Below are positions 1 to 5,605 of a stretch of 8,294 bases of DNA, one piece after another (within the stretch, counting starts at the first letter, position 1; every line of letters begins with the position of its first letter). The position numbers and the translations under genes were made by a program. Source of the stretch: an uncultured Sporolactobacillus sp. GTDB lineage: Bacteria; Bacillota; Bacilli; Bacillales; Sporolactobacillaceae. The stretch is from assembly GCA_900543345.1 (NCBI GenBank), contig UQRJ01000118.1, positions 1 to 8,294 on the forward strand, given 5' to 3'. Under the pieces are notes generated by a model, which was not told where the DNA came from, did not search any database, and was given only the letters and a program-made list of their open reading frames with translations.

Positions 1-46
1 AGATGTCTTAGGGTCTCGTGGGCTCGGAGATGTGTATAAGAGACAG
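1..46 (+). other. Nextera P7-side adapter (technical, not genomic)
   Basis: Bases 28-46 are the 19-bp Tn5 mosaic end AGATGTGTATAAGAGACAG. Bases 13-27 are GTCTCGTGGGCTCGG, the Nextera read-2 adapter. Bases 1-4 (AGAT) match the end of the P7 primer, and 5-12 (GTCTTAGG) sit where the 8-nt i7 index belongs. The index in the other orientation is CCTAAGAC, which from memory is Nextera XT N726. Genomic sequence begins at 47. Confidence 0.97.
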
Positions 47-85
47 ATTGAATACTGCGAAGCTCATGATTCGATCAACCAGTAA
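47..85 (+). CDS. possible 3' end of a rightward gene, truncated by the fragment end
   Basis: From the first genomic base one frame is open for 12 codons (IEYCEAHDSINQ) and ends in TAA at 83-85. A good rightward hairpin with a U-rich tail begins immediately at that stop, which is the usual arrangement for a gene end. Twelve residues are too few to identify a family, and a short open frame can occur by chance, so the support comes mainly from the adjoining terminator. If real, the gene is convergent with the cysC operon. Function is not recognisable. Confidence 0.35.
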   Translation: MEYCEAHDSINQ

Positions 86-123
86 CAGGCTCAGCTGTTG
101 TCGCTGGGCCTGTTGTTCTTCTT
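84..123 (+). terminator. rho-independent terminator, rightward
   Basis: A 12-bp stem pairs 84-95 (AACAGGCTCAGC) with 103-114 (GCTGGGCCTGTT), with one G-U pair and a 7-nt loop. It is followed by a U-rich tail, GTTCTTCTT (115-123). The tail is interrupted by C and G but is convincingly T-rich on the + strand only, so it should end transcription coming from the left. It overlaps the stop codon of the partial frame at 47-85. Confidence 0.65.
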
Positions 124-180
124 AACCGCACTTCTTCGACCGACTGATACCTCCATTTCCGTCTGCGTCACAGCACATTG

Positions 181-288
181 CCCGCTTGCTTTGCGGGGAA
201 CTCAGCCCCGCTTGTCACTTCCGTACCCACTTTGCGGGCACGTTCCCGCTTGCTCGATTCATAGCGATAAAACGAAAGCATGCCCGCA
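181..288. repeat. GC-rich inverted and direct repeat cluster between convergent genes
   Basis: The octamer CCCGCTTG occurs at 181-188, 207-214 and 245-252, and CTTTGCGGG at 189-197 and 230-238. Inverted pairs include CCCGC/GCGGG (181-185 with 193-197), GCGGGG/CCCCGC (193-198 with 206-211) and an 8-bp TGCGGGCA/TGCCCGCA (233-240 with 281-288). Inside that last pair, CGTT (241-244) can pair with AACG (271-274). No run of T follows any stem on either strand, so these are not clear intrinsic terminators, although they lie just downstream of cysC where its transcript must end. They may be a degenerate palindromic intergenic repeat. I see no gene between 124 and 330. Confidence 0.4.
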
Positions 289-330
289 TTATCCAACAAC
301 ATCGCGCCATTTCCAAACTGCTGCTAACCG

Positions 331-969
331 TTAAAGCGGCGATGGCGCCGCTTCATTCCCTTCGTCCATGTCGATGATTCCGCTTTTTTCCAGCAGTTCG
401 ACGACTCGTCGCGCGCTTTCCGCCGCCGTCTCCTGCGACGTATCAATGGTAAGTTCCGGATGTTCCGGCGGTTCATAGGGCGAATCAATGCCGGTAAATT
501 GCTTAATCTCTCCTTCCCGCGCCTTGCGATATAATCCCTTCGGATCGCGCCGCTCACAGACATCTAGCGGACAGTTGACATAGATCTCGAAAAATTCGCG
601 GGCACCGACGCGCTTTCTTGCCGCCTTGCGATCCGCCCGAAACGGAGAAATAAAAGCCGTCAGCACCACGGCATTACTGTCGACAAACAGGCGGGCTACC
701 TCGCTGATTCGGCGAATATTCTCTCTCCGATCCGCCTCAGTGAATCCCAAGTCGCTATTTAAACCCGAGCGGATATTGTCTCCGTCGAGCAAATAGGTGC
801 GGATACCTCTGGCAAAGAGTTCCGACTCAACTCGATTAGCGAGCGTTGATTTACCCGAACCGGATAGTCCCGTGAACCAGGCAACGGCACTGCGGTGGCC
901 GCTCTTTGCCTCTCTGTCCGTTTGGGTAACGGACGTATTATGCCAAATTATATGTTCAGCAGCCGTCAT
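331..969 (-). CDS. cysC: adenylylsulfate (APS) kinase
   Basis: Cytoplasmic kinase that phosphorylates APS to PAPS with ATP. In the 212-residue product, the P-loop GLSGSGKS is at 34-41. The APS-binding region DGDNIR...LGF is at 62-76, RRENIRRI at 81-88, FISPFRADR at 106-114 and the lid segment KGLYRKAREGEI at 144-155, all typical of CysC. The ATG at 967-969 is chosen over an in-frame GTG at 976-978. GGGAG (981-985) lies 11 nt before the ATG but only 2 nt before the GTG, and the resulting N-terminus (MT..., then ...IWH) resembles Bacillus CysC. It is the last gene of the leftward operon, 15 nt after the sat stop, and its ribosome binding site overlaps that stop, so translational coupling is likely. 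The protein is slightly longer than Bacillus CysC (about 197 residues), with a polar tail ending in EAAPSPL. The family assignment is secure. Confidence 0.95.
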   Translation of the reverse strand: MTAAEHIIWHNTSVTQTDREAKSGHRSAVAWFTGLSGSGKSTLANRVESELFARGIRTYLLDGDNIRSGLNSDLGFTEADRRENIRRISEVARLFVDSNAVVLTAFISPFRADRKAARKRVGAREFFEIYVNCPLDVCERRDPKGLYRKAREGEIKQFTGIDSPYEPPEHPELTIDTSQETAAESARRVVELLEKSGIIDMDEGNEAAPSPL

Positions 970-984
970 TTTGAACACCGCTCC

Positions 985-2136
985 CTATTTAACTTGCTGG
1001 GCTTTTTGCGCCAATCCGTCGATCAGTACGCGAACGACTTCGGGCCGACTGAAAGTTTCAGGCGGTCTGATGCCGTTACGCAGCATTTCTCTCACCTTGG
1101 TCCCGGAAAGAGAGACATGAAACGAAGCGTCGTGCGGACAGGTTTTGCTCGAAGCCATACAGCCGCATTTTTTGCAATAAAAGCTATTTTCAAAGAATAA
1201 CGTTCGAATGTCCAGTTCGGCACGGGAAAAATTGGAAAATATCTTTTGCGCGTCATAAGGGCCGTAATAGTCTTTCACGCCGGCATGATCCCTGCCGACG
1301 ATAAAATGCGTGCAACCGAAATTCTGCCGGCAGATGGCGTGAAAGACTGCTTCGCGCGGGCCCGCGTAACGCATCGCCGCCGGAAATACGGCGAATGCCG
1401 TCCGTTCTTTGACATAATAATGGTCGATCAGGACGTGATAGCTCCGCATGCGGATATCGGCCGGAATGTCATCCCGCTTCGTTTCCCCGACCAGCGGATT
1501 AATAAAGAGGCCGTCGACCGTTTCAAGCGCCGTTTTCTGAATGTACTCATGAGCGCGATGAATTGGATTGCGCGTTTGGAAACCAACAATAGTCTTCCAA
1601 TGTTTTTCGTCAAACAGCCGGCGCGTTTCCGCCGGATCGAGATAATCGGACGCAAATTCTGCCGGCCGGTCGGATCGTCTCAACAGTTCGATTGGTCCGG
1701 ACAGATAAACCTCTCCGCGGTCGTACAGCCTTTTCACGCCTGGATGGGCGGGATCCGTCGTCAGGTAGACTTGTTGCGCTTCATGCTTTTTATCTGGGCG
1801 AAATTTCCCCGTAATATTGATAATCCCGTACACGTTCCCCTCATAAACCAATTTGGCCCGTTCTCCCGCCGATACGCTGCCGGCGACTTGATCAGTCACC
1901 GGCAGTGTAATCGGGATAGTCCACGCCAATCCGGAGGTCAACCGCATTGTCTCCACTACTGAATGATAATTTTCTTCGTCGAGAAATCCGGTCAACGGAC
2001 TATAGGTCCCGTTGGCAATCAACTCCAGATCGCTCAGTGCCACTCGATCAATCTGAATCTCTTTTTTCAGTCCGGCGGCCGACTCATCAAAGCGCTGACG
2101 ATTGATAAGCAGACCGCCGTGCGGTTTATTCGCCAT
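985..2136 (-). CDS. sat: sulfate adenylyltransferase (ATP sulfurylase)
   Basis: Activates sulfate with ATP to APS plus pyrophosphate, the first cytoplasmic step of sulfate assimilation. The 383-residue length fits the bacterial single-chain Sat family. An N-terminal PUA-like domain (about 1-165) precedes the nucleotidyltransferase domain. This carries QTRNPIHRAH (187-196), with the HxxH-type nucleotide-binding histidines, then MRYAGPREA (255-263) and GRDHAG (281-286). A cysteine cluster follows (CKKCGC 321-326, C333), which in this subfamily is expected to bind a metal, and then LSGTKVREML (343-352). The ATG start (2134-2136) follows AAGGG with a 10-nt spacer, a moderate ribosome binding site. 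It sits between the 232-bp gap after cysH and cysC in the leftward operon, and may also be served by an internal promoter. There is no C-terminal APS-kinase fusion; the kinase is a separate gene here. Confidence 0.97.
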   Translation of the reverse strand: MANKPHGGLLINRQRFDESAAGLKKEIQIDRVALSDLELIANGTYSPLTGFLDEENYHSVVETMRLTSGLAWTIPITLPVTDQVAGSVSAGERAKLVYEGNVYGIINITGKFRPDKKHEAQQVYLTTDPAHPGVKRLYDRGEVYLSGPIELLRRSDRPAEFASDYLDPAETRRLFDEKHWKTIVGFQTRNPIHRAHEYIQKTALETVDGLFINPLVGETKRDDIPADIRMRSYHVLIDHYYVKERTAFAVFPAAMRYAGPREAVFHAICRQNFGCTHFIVGRDHAGVKDYYGPYDAQKIFSNFSRAELDIRTLFFENSFYCKKCGCMASSKTCPHDASFHVSLSGTKVREMLRNGIRPPETFSRPEVVRVLIDGLAQKAQQVK

Positions 2137-2369
2137 ATTTCCACATCCCTTTTATTGCTGCGGCGGCCGAAAAGGGAAAAATTTTATTCATGATCATATC
2201 AAAAAGATAACTCGCTACGAATTCCGCTCTCTGCTGCGAAAATAACAGGCGAAAGGAAAAATCGCCGGAGTTATCGATTCCCTTTTTTATGACGGCCGAC
2301 TGCGCTGCCTTGTTCATTGTTTTTTCTCGACATTGCTTCAGTGATTTCGCAGGATCTTTTCCGCATCGT
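2137..2369 (-). other. 232-bp gap inside the leftward operon
   Basis: This stretch separates the cysH stop from the sat start, whereas the other gaps in the operon are 15-32 nt. Bacillus subtilis has the cysP permease gene between cysH and sat, but nothing resembling it is here. One leftward frame from ATG 2315-2317 to a stop at 2126-2128 would encode 63 residues (MNKAAQSAVIKKG...) and overlap the sat start by 11 nt. It has only a weak GAGA upstream and no motif I recognise, so I do not call it. The best signal here is the extended -10 box near 2193. Confidence 0.4.
2193..2221 (-). promoter_or_regulatory. possible internal sigma-A promoter for sat-cysC
   Basis: On the minus strand an extended -10 box reads TGATATGAT: the TG dinucleotide, one base, then TATGAT (2193-2198), which matches TATAAT at 5 of 6 positions. 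A weak -35 TTCGTA (2216-2221) lies 17 nt upstream. Transcription would start near 2186 and give a leader of about 50 nt to the sat ATG. AT-rich intergenic DNA produces such matches by chance, so this is tentative. Confidence 0.35.
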
Positions 2370-3098
2370 CTAATTTTCATCTTGTAAATGAAGTCCGCAT
2401 TCTGTTTTATCGAAGGCGCTCCATCTGCCCGCCCGCTGATCTTCGCCTTTCTCAATCGGCCGCGTGCAGTACGTGCAGCCAATACTCGGATAATTGCGAT
2501 CATGAAGCGGATTATACGGCAAACCGTGCCGACGGACATACGACCAGACTTCCGCCCATGTCCAATAAATCAGCGGACAAATTTTAATCGAATGAAACTT
2601 TTCATCTCTGTTCACATAAGAAACCGAACGCCGCAGCGGCGACTGTTCATGCCTCAGGCCGGAAATCCAAGCATTGTAATCTTTCAAACGCCCGGCCAGT
2701 GGATCCACTTTGCGAATTTTACAACAAAGATCCGGCCGCCTGCTCCAAAGCGCCGGTCCGTATTTCTCCGCCTGCTGCTCCGGTGTCAGGGCGGGTTTGA
2801 CTCTGATAACAGTTAATTGCGGATATTTTTTTTCTACCCGGTCGATGAGATCGTAAGTTTCGCTAAAATGAAAATCGGTATCCAGAAAAATCACCGCGGC
2901 GTCTTTCTTTATCGAATAGATTAAGTCGATCAGGACTATACCCTCTACACCAAAACTACAGGAGTAAACAACTTTATCCCCATACATGCGGTACGCCCAT
3001 TCAAGCACCGCATCGGCTCCCTTAAATGGCGTATGGTTATTAAAAGTCGGAAGAGCCGTTTGGTTTTCCCATTGATCGTATGTGAGTAAATCTGACGT
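2370..3098 (-). CDS. cysH: [4Fe-4S] adenylylsulfate / phosphoadenylylsulfate reductase, apparent ACG start
   Basis: Reduces APS (possibly also PAPS) to sulfite in the cytoplasm. Numbered from the proposed start, the 242-residue protein has the PP-loop-like SCSFGVEG at 36-43 and LDT at 72-74. The iron-sulfur cysteine set is CC at 125-126 and CxxC at 208-211, and the C-terminal catalytic ECGL has C234. Cluster cysteines are the mark of APS-type and Bacillus dual-specificity enzymes, not of enteric PAPS-only CysH. The first ordinary start in frame is GTG at 3006-3008, but conserved sequence continues upstream of it (LLTYDQWEN..., then PFKGADAVLEWAY), matching the Bacillus CysH N-terminus as I remember it. 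The frame is open back to TGA at 3102-3104. In that stretch only ACG (3096-3098) is suitably placed, 8 nt after AAAGAGG. The gene lies 32 nt downstream of the ferredoxin gene. Function is secure; the start codon is inferred. Confidence 0.9.
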   Translation of the reverse strand, partial: TSDLLTYDQWENQTALPTFNNHTPFKGADAVLEWAYRMYGDKVVYSCSFGVEGIVLIDLIYSIKKDAAVIFLDTDFHFSETYDLIDRVEKKYPQLTVIRVKPALTPEQQAEKYGPALWSRRPDLCCKIRKVDPLAGRLKDYNAWISGLRHEQSPLRRSVSYVNRDEKFHSIKICPLIYWTWAEVWSYVRRHGLPYNPLHDRNYPSIGCTYCTRPIEKGEDQRAGRWSAFDKTECGLHLQDEN

Positions 3099-3106
3099 TG
3101 TTCACG

Positions 3107-3113
3107 CCTCTTT
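3107..3113 (-). promoter_or_regulatory. ribosome binding site that decides the cysH start
   Basis: On the minus strand AAAGAGG is followed by 8 nt (CGTGAACA) and then ACG at 3096-3098. Spacing is ideal for that codon. The only other nearby start-like codon, GTG at 3103-3105, is 1 nt from the site, in a different frame, and leads to an early stop. Confidence 0.6.
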
Positions 3114-3130
3114 TCGCTAAAATTATGCAG

Positions 3131-3364
3131 TTAGGCAAAAAAGTCGCGGTTCAGTTGGATAAACTGACGTTGACTTTCCGGAATCTCATCTTCCGGATAA
3201 ATCGCTTCAACTGGGCACACCGCCTGGCAAGCCCCGCAGTCGATACAATCGTCGGGATTGATGAAAAACATATCTTCTCCTTCGGAAATGCAATCAACCG
3301 GGCAAGTTTCCACGCATTCTCCCGCTTTTTCATCCTTGCAGGCGGAAGTAATCACAAAAGCCAT
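3131..3364 (-). CDS. 7Fe-type ferredoxin ([3Fe-4S]/[4Fe-4S])
   Basis: Small soluble electron carrier of 77 residues. The first cluster motif is C9-x7-C17-x3-C21-P. The second is C25 together with C40-x2-C43-x2-C46-x3-C50-P, as in Bacillus-type seven- or eight-iron ferredoxins. C9-x7-C17 lacks the middle cysteine of a classical motif, which favours one 3Fe and one 4Fe cluster. The body is acidic, also typical. The ATG at 3362-3364 is preferred to the ATG at 3371-3373, because AAGGAGG (3374-3380) abuts the upstream ATG with no spacer but lies 9 nt from the chosen one. It is the first gene of the leftward operon, about 112 nt downstream of the predicted transcription start, and cysH follows after 32 nt. 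This context suggests it donates electrons in sulfate reduction, but the partner is inferred. Confidence 0.93.
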   Translation of the reverse strand: MAFVITSACKDEKAGECVETCPVDCISEGEDMFFINPDDCIDCGACQAVCPVEAIYPEDEIPESQRQFIQLNRDFFA

Positions 3365-3373
3365 CGCTTTCAT

Positions 3374-3380
3374 CCTCCTT
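3374..3380 (-). promoter_or_regulatory. strong ribosome binding site of the ferredoxin gene
   Basis: A perfect AAGGAGG on the minus strand. It runs directly into an ATG (3371-3373), too close to be used, and lies 9 nt from the in-frame ATG at 3362-3364. This fixes the start three codons downstream of the longest open frame. Confidence 0.8.
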
Positions 3381-3398
3381 TCAATTTGATTCCACTAG

Positions 3399-3478
3399 AC
3401 AAAGCTGCCGACCGACTGAGTCAAAGGTATTATGTTTCGGATGGCTTTACACTGATTCTGTTTCTACGCCGGCTTTGT
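3399..3478 (-). promoter_or_regulatory. structured 5' leader of the ferredoxin-cysH-sat-cysC transcript
   Basis: Starting almost at the predicted transcription start, the leader can close a long helix. ACAAAGC (3472-3478) pairs perfectly with GCTTTGT (3399-3405). An alternative register pairs ACAAA with TTTGT and GCCGGC (3468-3473) with GTCGGC-type sequence (3407-3412), with one G-U pair and a 3-nt bulge. The enclosed 55-66 nt include the palindrome GACTCAGTC. I see no S-box (SAM-I) or T-box core motifs, and no T-run making an intrinsic terminator before the ribosome binding site. It could be a cis-regulatory RNA, an mRNA-stabilising 5' hairpin, or chance. Confidence 0.4.
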
Positions 3479-3483
3479 GACCC

Positions 3484-3512
3484 ATTGTAAAATGCATTCT
3501 GCTTAATGTCAA
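3484..3512 (-). promoter_or_regulatory. sigma-A promoter of the leftward operon
   Basis: On the minus strand a consensus -35 TTGACA (3507-3512) is separated by exactly 17 nt from TACAAT (3484-3489), 5 of 6 matches to the -10 consensus. Transcription should begin near 3476-3478, about 112 nt before the ferredoxin ATG. This is the strongest promoter seen in the window and reads ferredoxin, cysH and probably sat and cysC. Confidence 0.85.
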
Positions 3513-3522
3513 TTATTCACCT

Positions 3523-3550
3523 TTGTTTAATTAGTTTTTGATTGAATAAT
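3523..3550 (+). promoter_or_regulatory. candidate promoter for the sulfate transporter operon
   Basis: TTGTTT (3523-3528) and AATAAT (3545-3550, 5 of 6 matches) lie 16 nt apart upstream of sbp. Alternatives in the same AT-rich stretch are TTGATT (3538-3543) as a -35 and TATCAT (3557-3562) as a -10, but these do not pair with good spacing. Some rightward promoter must exist between the divergent genes; which hexamers are used is uncertain. Confidence 0.35.
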
Positions 3551-3556
3551 GTACAG

Positions 3557-3566
3557 TATCATGATA
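3557..3566. promoter_or_regulatory. 10-bp perfect palindrome, possible operator
   Basis: TATCATGATA is its own reverse complement. It lies about 90 bp upstream of the sbp start, next to the candidate rightward promoter, where a dimeric repressor or activator could act. No regulator gene is in the window and I do not recognise the site as a known cysteine-regulator box. Confidence 0.25.
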
Positions 3567-3654
3567 GGATTAAATAAATTTGATTGTCCTGCAACGAATG
3601 CCAACTGATCATTTCTTAAAAGAAAGAAAGATTTTACAGGGGGGAAATTTTTTC

Positions 3655-4707
3655 ATGAAAAAAATAAGTTTAACCATCGTTTTGCTTCTGATCGTCGGGA
3701 TATTGGGCGCCTGCGGATCAGGAAATGCAAAACAGGGTTCAAATAGTACCGGCGGCAAAAATGCCGTCCACTTGCTAAATGTTTCGTACGACCCGACGCG
3801 GGAACTTTACAAAAGCTATAACCAATCGTTCGCCAATTACTGGAAAAAGGAAACCGGGCAGACCGTTATCGTCAAACAATCGCACGGCGGTTCGGGTGCC
3901 CAGGCCCGGGCAGTTATCGACGGCCTGAACGCAGATGTCGTGACCCTGGCTCTATCCGGCGATATCAACTCGATCGTCACGTCAACGCATAAAATCGCGA
4001 CGAACTGGCAGGGCAGGCTCCCCGATCATTCCGCTCCCTATACATCGACCATCGCATTCCTTGTTCGGAAGGGGAATCCGAAGCATATACGGGACTGGGA
4101 CGATCTGACCAGAAAGGGCGTCGGCGTCGTCACGCCGAATCCGAAAACTTCCGGCGGCGCCCGTTGGAATTTCCTCGCCGCCTGGGCTTACGCCGATAAA
4201 AAATATAAAGGCGATCAGTCGAAGGACAAGCAATTCGTCAAGGCATTATTCAAAAATGTTAAAGTGCTTGACTCTGGCGCACGCGGTGCAACCACGTCAT
4301 TCACGACGCGCGGCGTCGGCGACGTCCTCATCGCCTGGGAAAACGAGGCGCTGCTCAGCCTGAACGAAAAGGGCGGGAAAGACAAATACGAAATTGTCTA
4401 TCCGTCAATCAGTATTCTGACCGAACCGACGGTCGCCGTCGTCGATCAAAATGCCAAGAATAATAAGACAACCAAGGTCGCGACCGCCTATCTAAAACAT
4501 CTGTATACCAAATCGGCTCAGAAAATCATTGCCCAGAACTATTATCGCCCGCGCAATCAGAGCGTGCTGAAAAAATACAGCCAACTCTACCCTGACATTC
4601 CGTTGGTTAAAATCGACGATCCGCTGTTCGGCGGATGGAGTCAGGCGCAGAAGAAATTCTTTAATGACAATGGCGTTTTCGATCAAATCTATACCGGGAA
4701 ACAATGA
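3655..4707 (+). CDS. sbp: sulfate ABC transporter substrate-binding lipoprotein
   Basis: Extracellular sulfate-binding component, anchored to the outer face of the membrane by a lipid. The 350-residue product starts with a lipoprotein signal peptide: MKK, a hydrophobic run at 4-18, and the lipobox LGAC with C20, followed by a Gly/Ser/Asn-rich linker. The family signatures are intact: SYDPTREL (44-51), QSHGGSGAQARAVIDG (75-90) continuing to ADVVTLAL (93-100), and NPKTSGGARWN (162-172). These belong to the sulfate/thiosulfate-binding Sbp/CysP family. The start ATG (3655-3657) follows AGGGGGG (3638-3644) with a 10-nt spacer. The longer open frame upstream would bury the signal peptide and is rejected. 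It is the first gene of the rightward operon, 40 nt before cysT. Related anions such as thiosulfate cannot be excluded from sequence. Confidence 0.96.
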   Translation: MKKISLTIVLLLIVGILGACGSGNAKQGSNSTGGKNAVHLLNVSYDPTRELYKSYNQSFANYWKKETGQTVIVKQSHGGSGAQARAVIDGLNADVVTLALSGDINSIVTSTHKIATNWQGRLPDHSAPYTSTIAFLVRKGNPKHIRDWDDLTRKGVGVVTPNPKTSGGARWNFLAAWAYADKKYKGDQSKDKQFVKALFKNVKVLDSGARGATTSFTTRGVGDVLIAWENEALLSLNEKGGKDKYEIVYPSISILTEPTVAVVDQNAKNNKTTKVATAYLKHLYTKSAQKIIAQNYYRPRNQSVLKKYSQLYPDIPLVKIDDPLFGGWSQAQKKFFNDNGVFDQIYTGKQ

Positions 4708-4747
4708 TCTTGCTAAACACTCGGACGAACTAGAGAGGGGAACGGGA

Positions 4748-5599
4748 ATGTCTTTGCTACGGATTGGAAAGGGGAACAGGAGAAGAAAAGGAAAGCAGCA
4801 GATGCCGGGGTTCGGGCTCTCACTCGGCCTGTCGCTATCCTACCTTTCCTTGTTGATATTAATTCCCCTATCGATGATTTTTATCTATACGTCTCGATTG
4901 GGATGGAGCGGATTTCTGCGGGAAATCAGTCAGCCGATTGTTGTAGCGGCTTGTTTGCTCAGTTTCAAAACCGCGCTGATTGCCGCGGTCATCAATCTGA
5001 TTTTCGGGGTCCTTACCGCCTGGGTATTGGTTCGTTACTCGTTTCCCGGTCGGAAGTTGTTTGACGGTCTGCTCGATCTGCCATTTGCGCTTCCCACGTC
5101 CGTAGCCGGCATTACGCTGGCAACACTCTACTCGACGCAGGGCTGGATCGGGCGGCTGCTTCCATTCAAAGTTTCTTATACACAAGTCGGAATTATTGTC
5201 GCCTTGATTTTTATCGGCATGCCGTTTGTCGTCCGCATCGTTGAACCTGTGCTGCAAAGTATGGGAGCGGAAAAAGAAGAAGCATCGGCAACTTTGGGAG
5301 CCAGTCGTTTGCAGACATTGATTTACGTCGTTTTTCCAAACATGCGTATGGCGGCATTTTCCGGTTTCGCGTTAGCTTTTTCCCGTGCACTTGGAGAGTA
5401 CGGCTCGGTGGTGTTTATTGCCGGCAATATGCCTTTGAAAACCGAAATCGCTCCGCTGGTCATCATGCAAAAACTGGAAGCCTTCGATTATGACGGAGCG
5501 ACGTCGGTTGCTCTGGTCTTACTAATTGCTTCCTTTCTCATTTTATTTTTGATTAATTTCTCGCAGTGGCTAGTCGGACGAAAATACGCCAATGATTAA
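4748..5599 (+). CDS. cysT: sulfate ABC transporter permease CysT
   Basis: One of two membrane subunits forming the sulfate channel. The 283-residue protein has a basic N-terminal tail (RRRKGK at 11-16) and about six hydrophobic segments, beginning near residue 26 and ending near 272. The cytoplasmic EAA loop that docks on the ATPase is KEEASATLGASRLQTL...FP (177-197). LPFALPTSVAG (111-121) and SRALGEYGSVVFI (212-224) are typical of the CysT/CysU family. The ATG at 4748-4750 is chosen because AGGGG (4736-4740) lies 7 nt upstream; the open frame extends farther back into the end of sbp without a comparable site. It follows sbp by 40 nt and ends 6 nt before the proposed cysW start. Confidence 0.95.
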   Translation: MSLLRIGKGNRRRKGKQQMPGFGLSLGLSLSYLSLLILIPLSMIFIYTSRLGWSGFLREISQPIVVAACLLSFKTALIAAVINLIFGVLTAWVLVRYSFPGRKLFDGLLDLPFALPTSVAGITLATLYSTQGWIGRLLPFKVSYTQVGIIVALIFIGMPFVVRIVEPVLQSMGAEKEEASATLGASRLQTLIYVVFPNMRMAAFSGFALAFSRALGEYGSVVFIAGNMPLKTEIAPLVIMQKLEAFDYDGATSVALVLLIASFLILFLINFSQWLVGRKYAND

Positions 5600-5605
5600 A
5601 AGAAG

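Noticed and set aside
181..288. CRISPR array
   Set aside because: Repeats are 8-9 bp, irregularly spaced and GC-rich palindromic fragments; there are no regular spacers and no cas genes.
98..377. Two overlapping rightward open frames (78 and 63 residues)
   Set aside because: No ribosome binding site or recognisable motif; they begin inside a terminator or repeat cluster and overlap the end of cysC on the other strand.
1246..1962. 238-residue rightward open frame
   Set aside because: Lies entirely antisense to sat, whose protein is unmistakable; low-complexity arginine-rich composition typical of a shadow frame.
2126..2317. 63-residue leftward small protein between cysH and sat
   Set aside because: Weak ribosome binding site, no recognisable domain, overlaps the sat start by 11 nt; not enough to call a gene, though noted in the gap entry.
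2388..2816. 142-residue rightward open frame
   Set aside because: Antisense to cysH, with no start signal and no motif.
3362..3480. SAM (S-box) riboswitch or T-box in the ferredoxin-cysH leader
   Set aside because: Conserved core motifs of both classes are not visible, and the leader lacks a terminator-like hairpin with a T-run.
3098..3490. 130-residue rightward open frame
   Set aside because: Antisense to the ferredoxin gene and its leader; the ferredoxin cysteine motifs and ribosome binding site prove the other strand.
3580..3654. Upstream extension of the sbp frame to the ATG at 3580
   Set aside because: Would place 25 residues before a textbook lipoprotein signal peptide; the ATG at 3655 has its own ribosome binding site.
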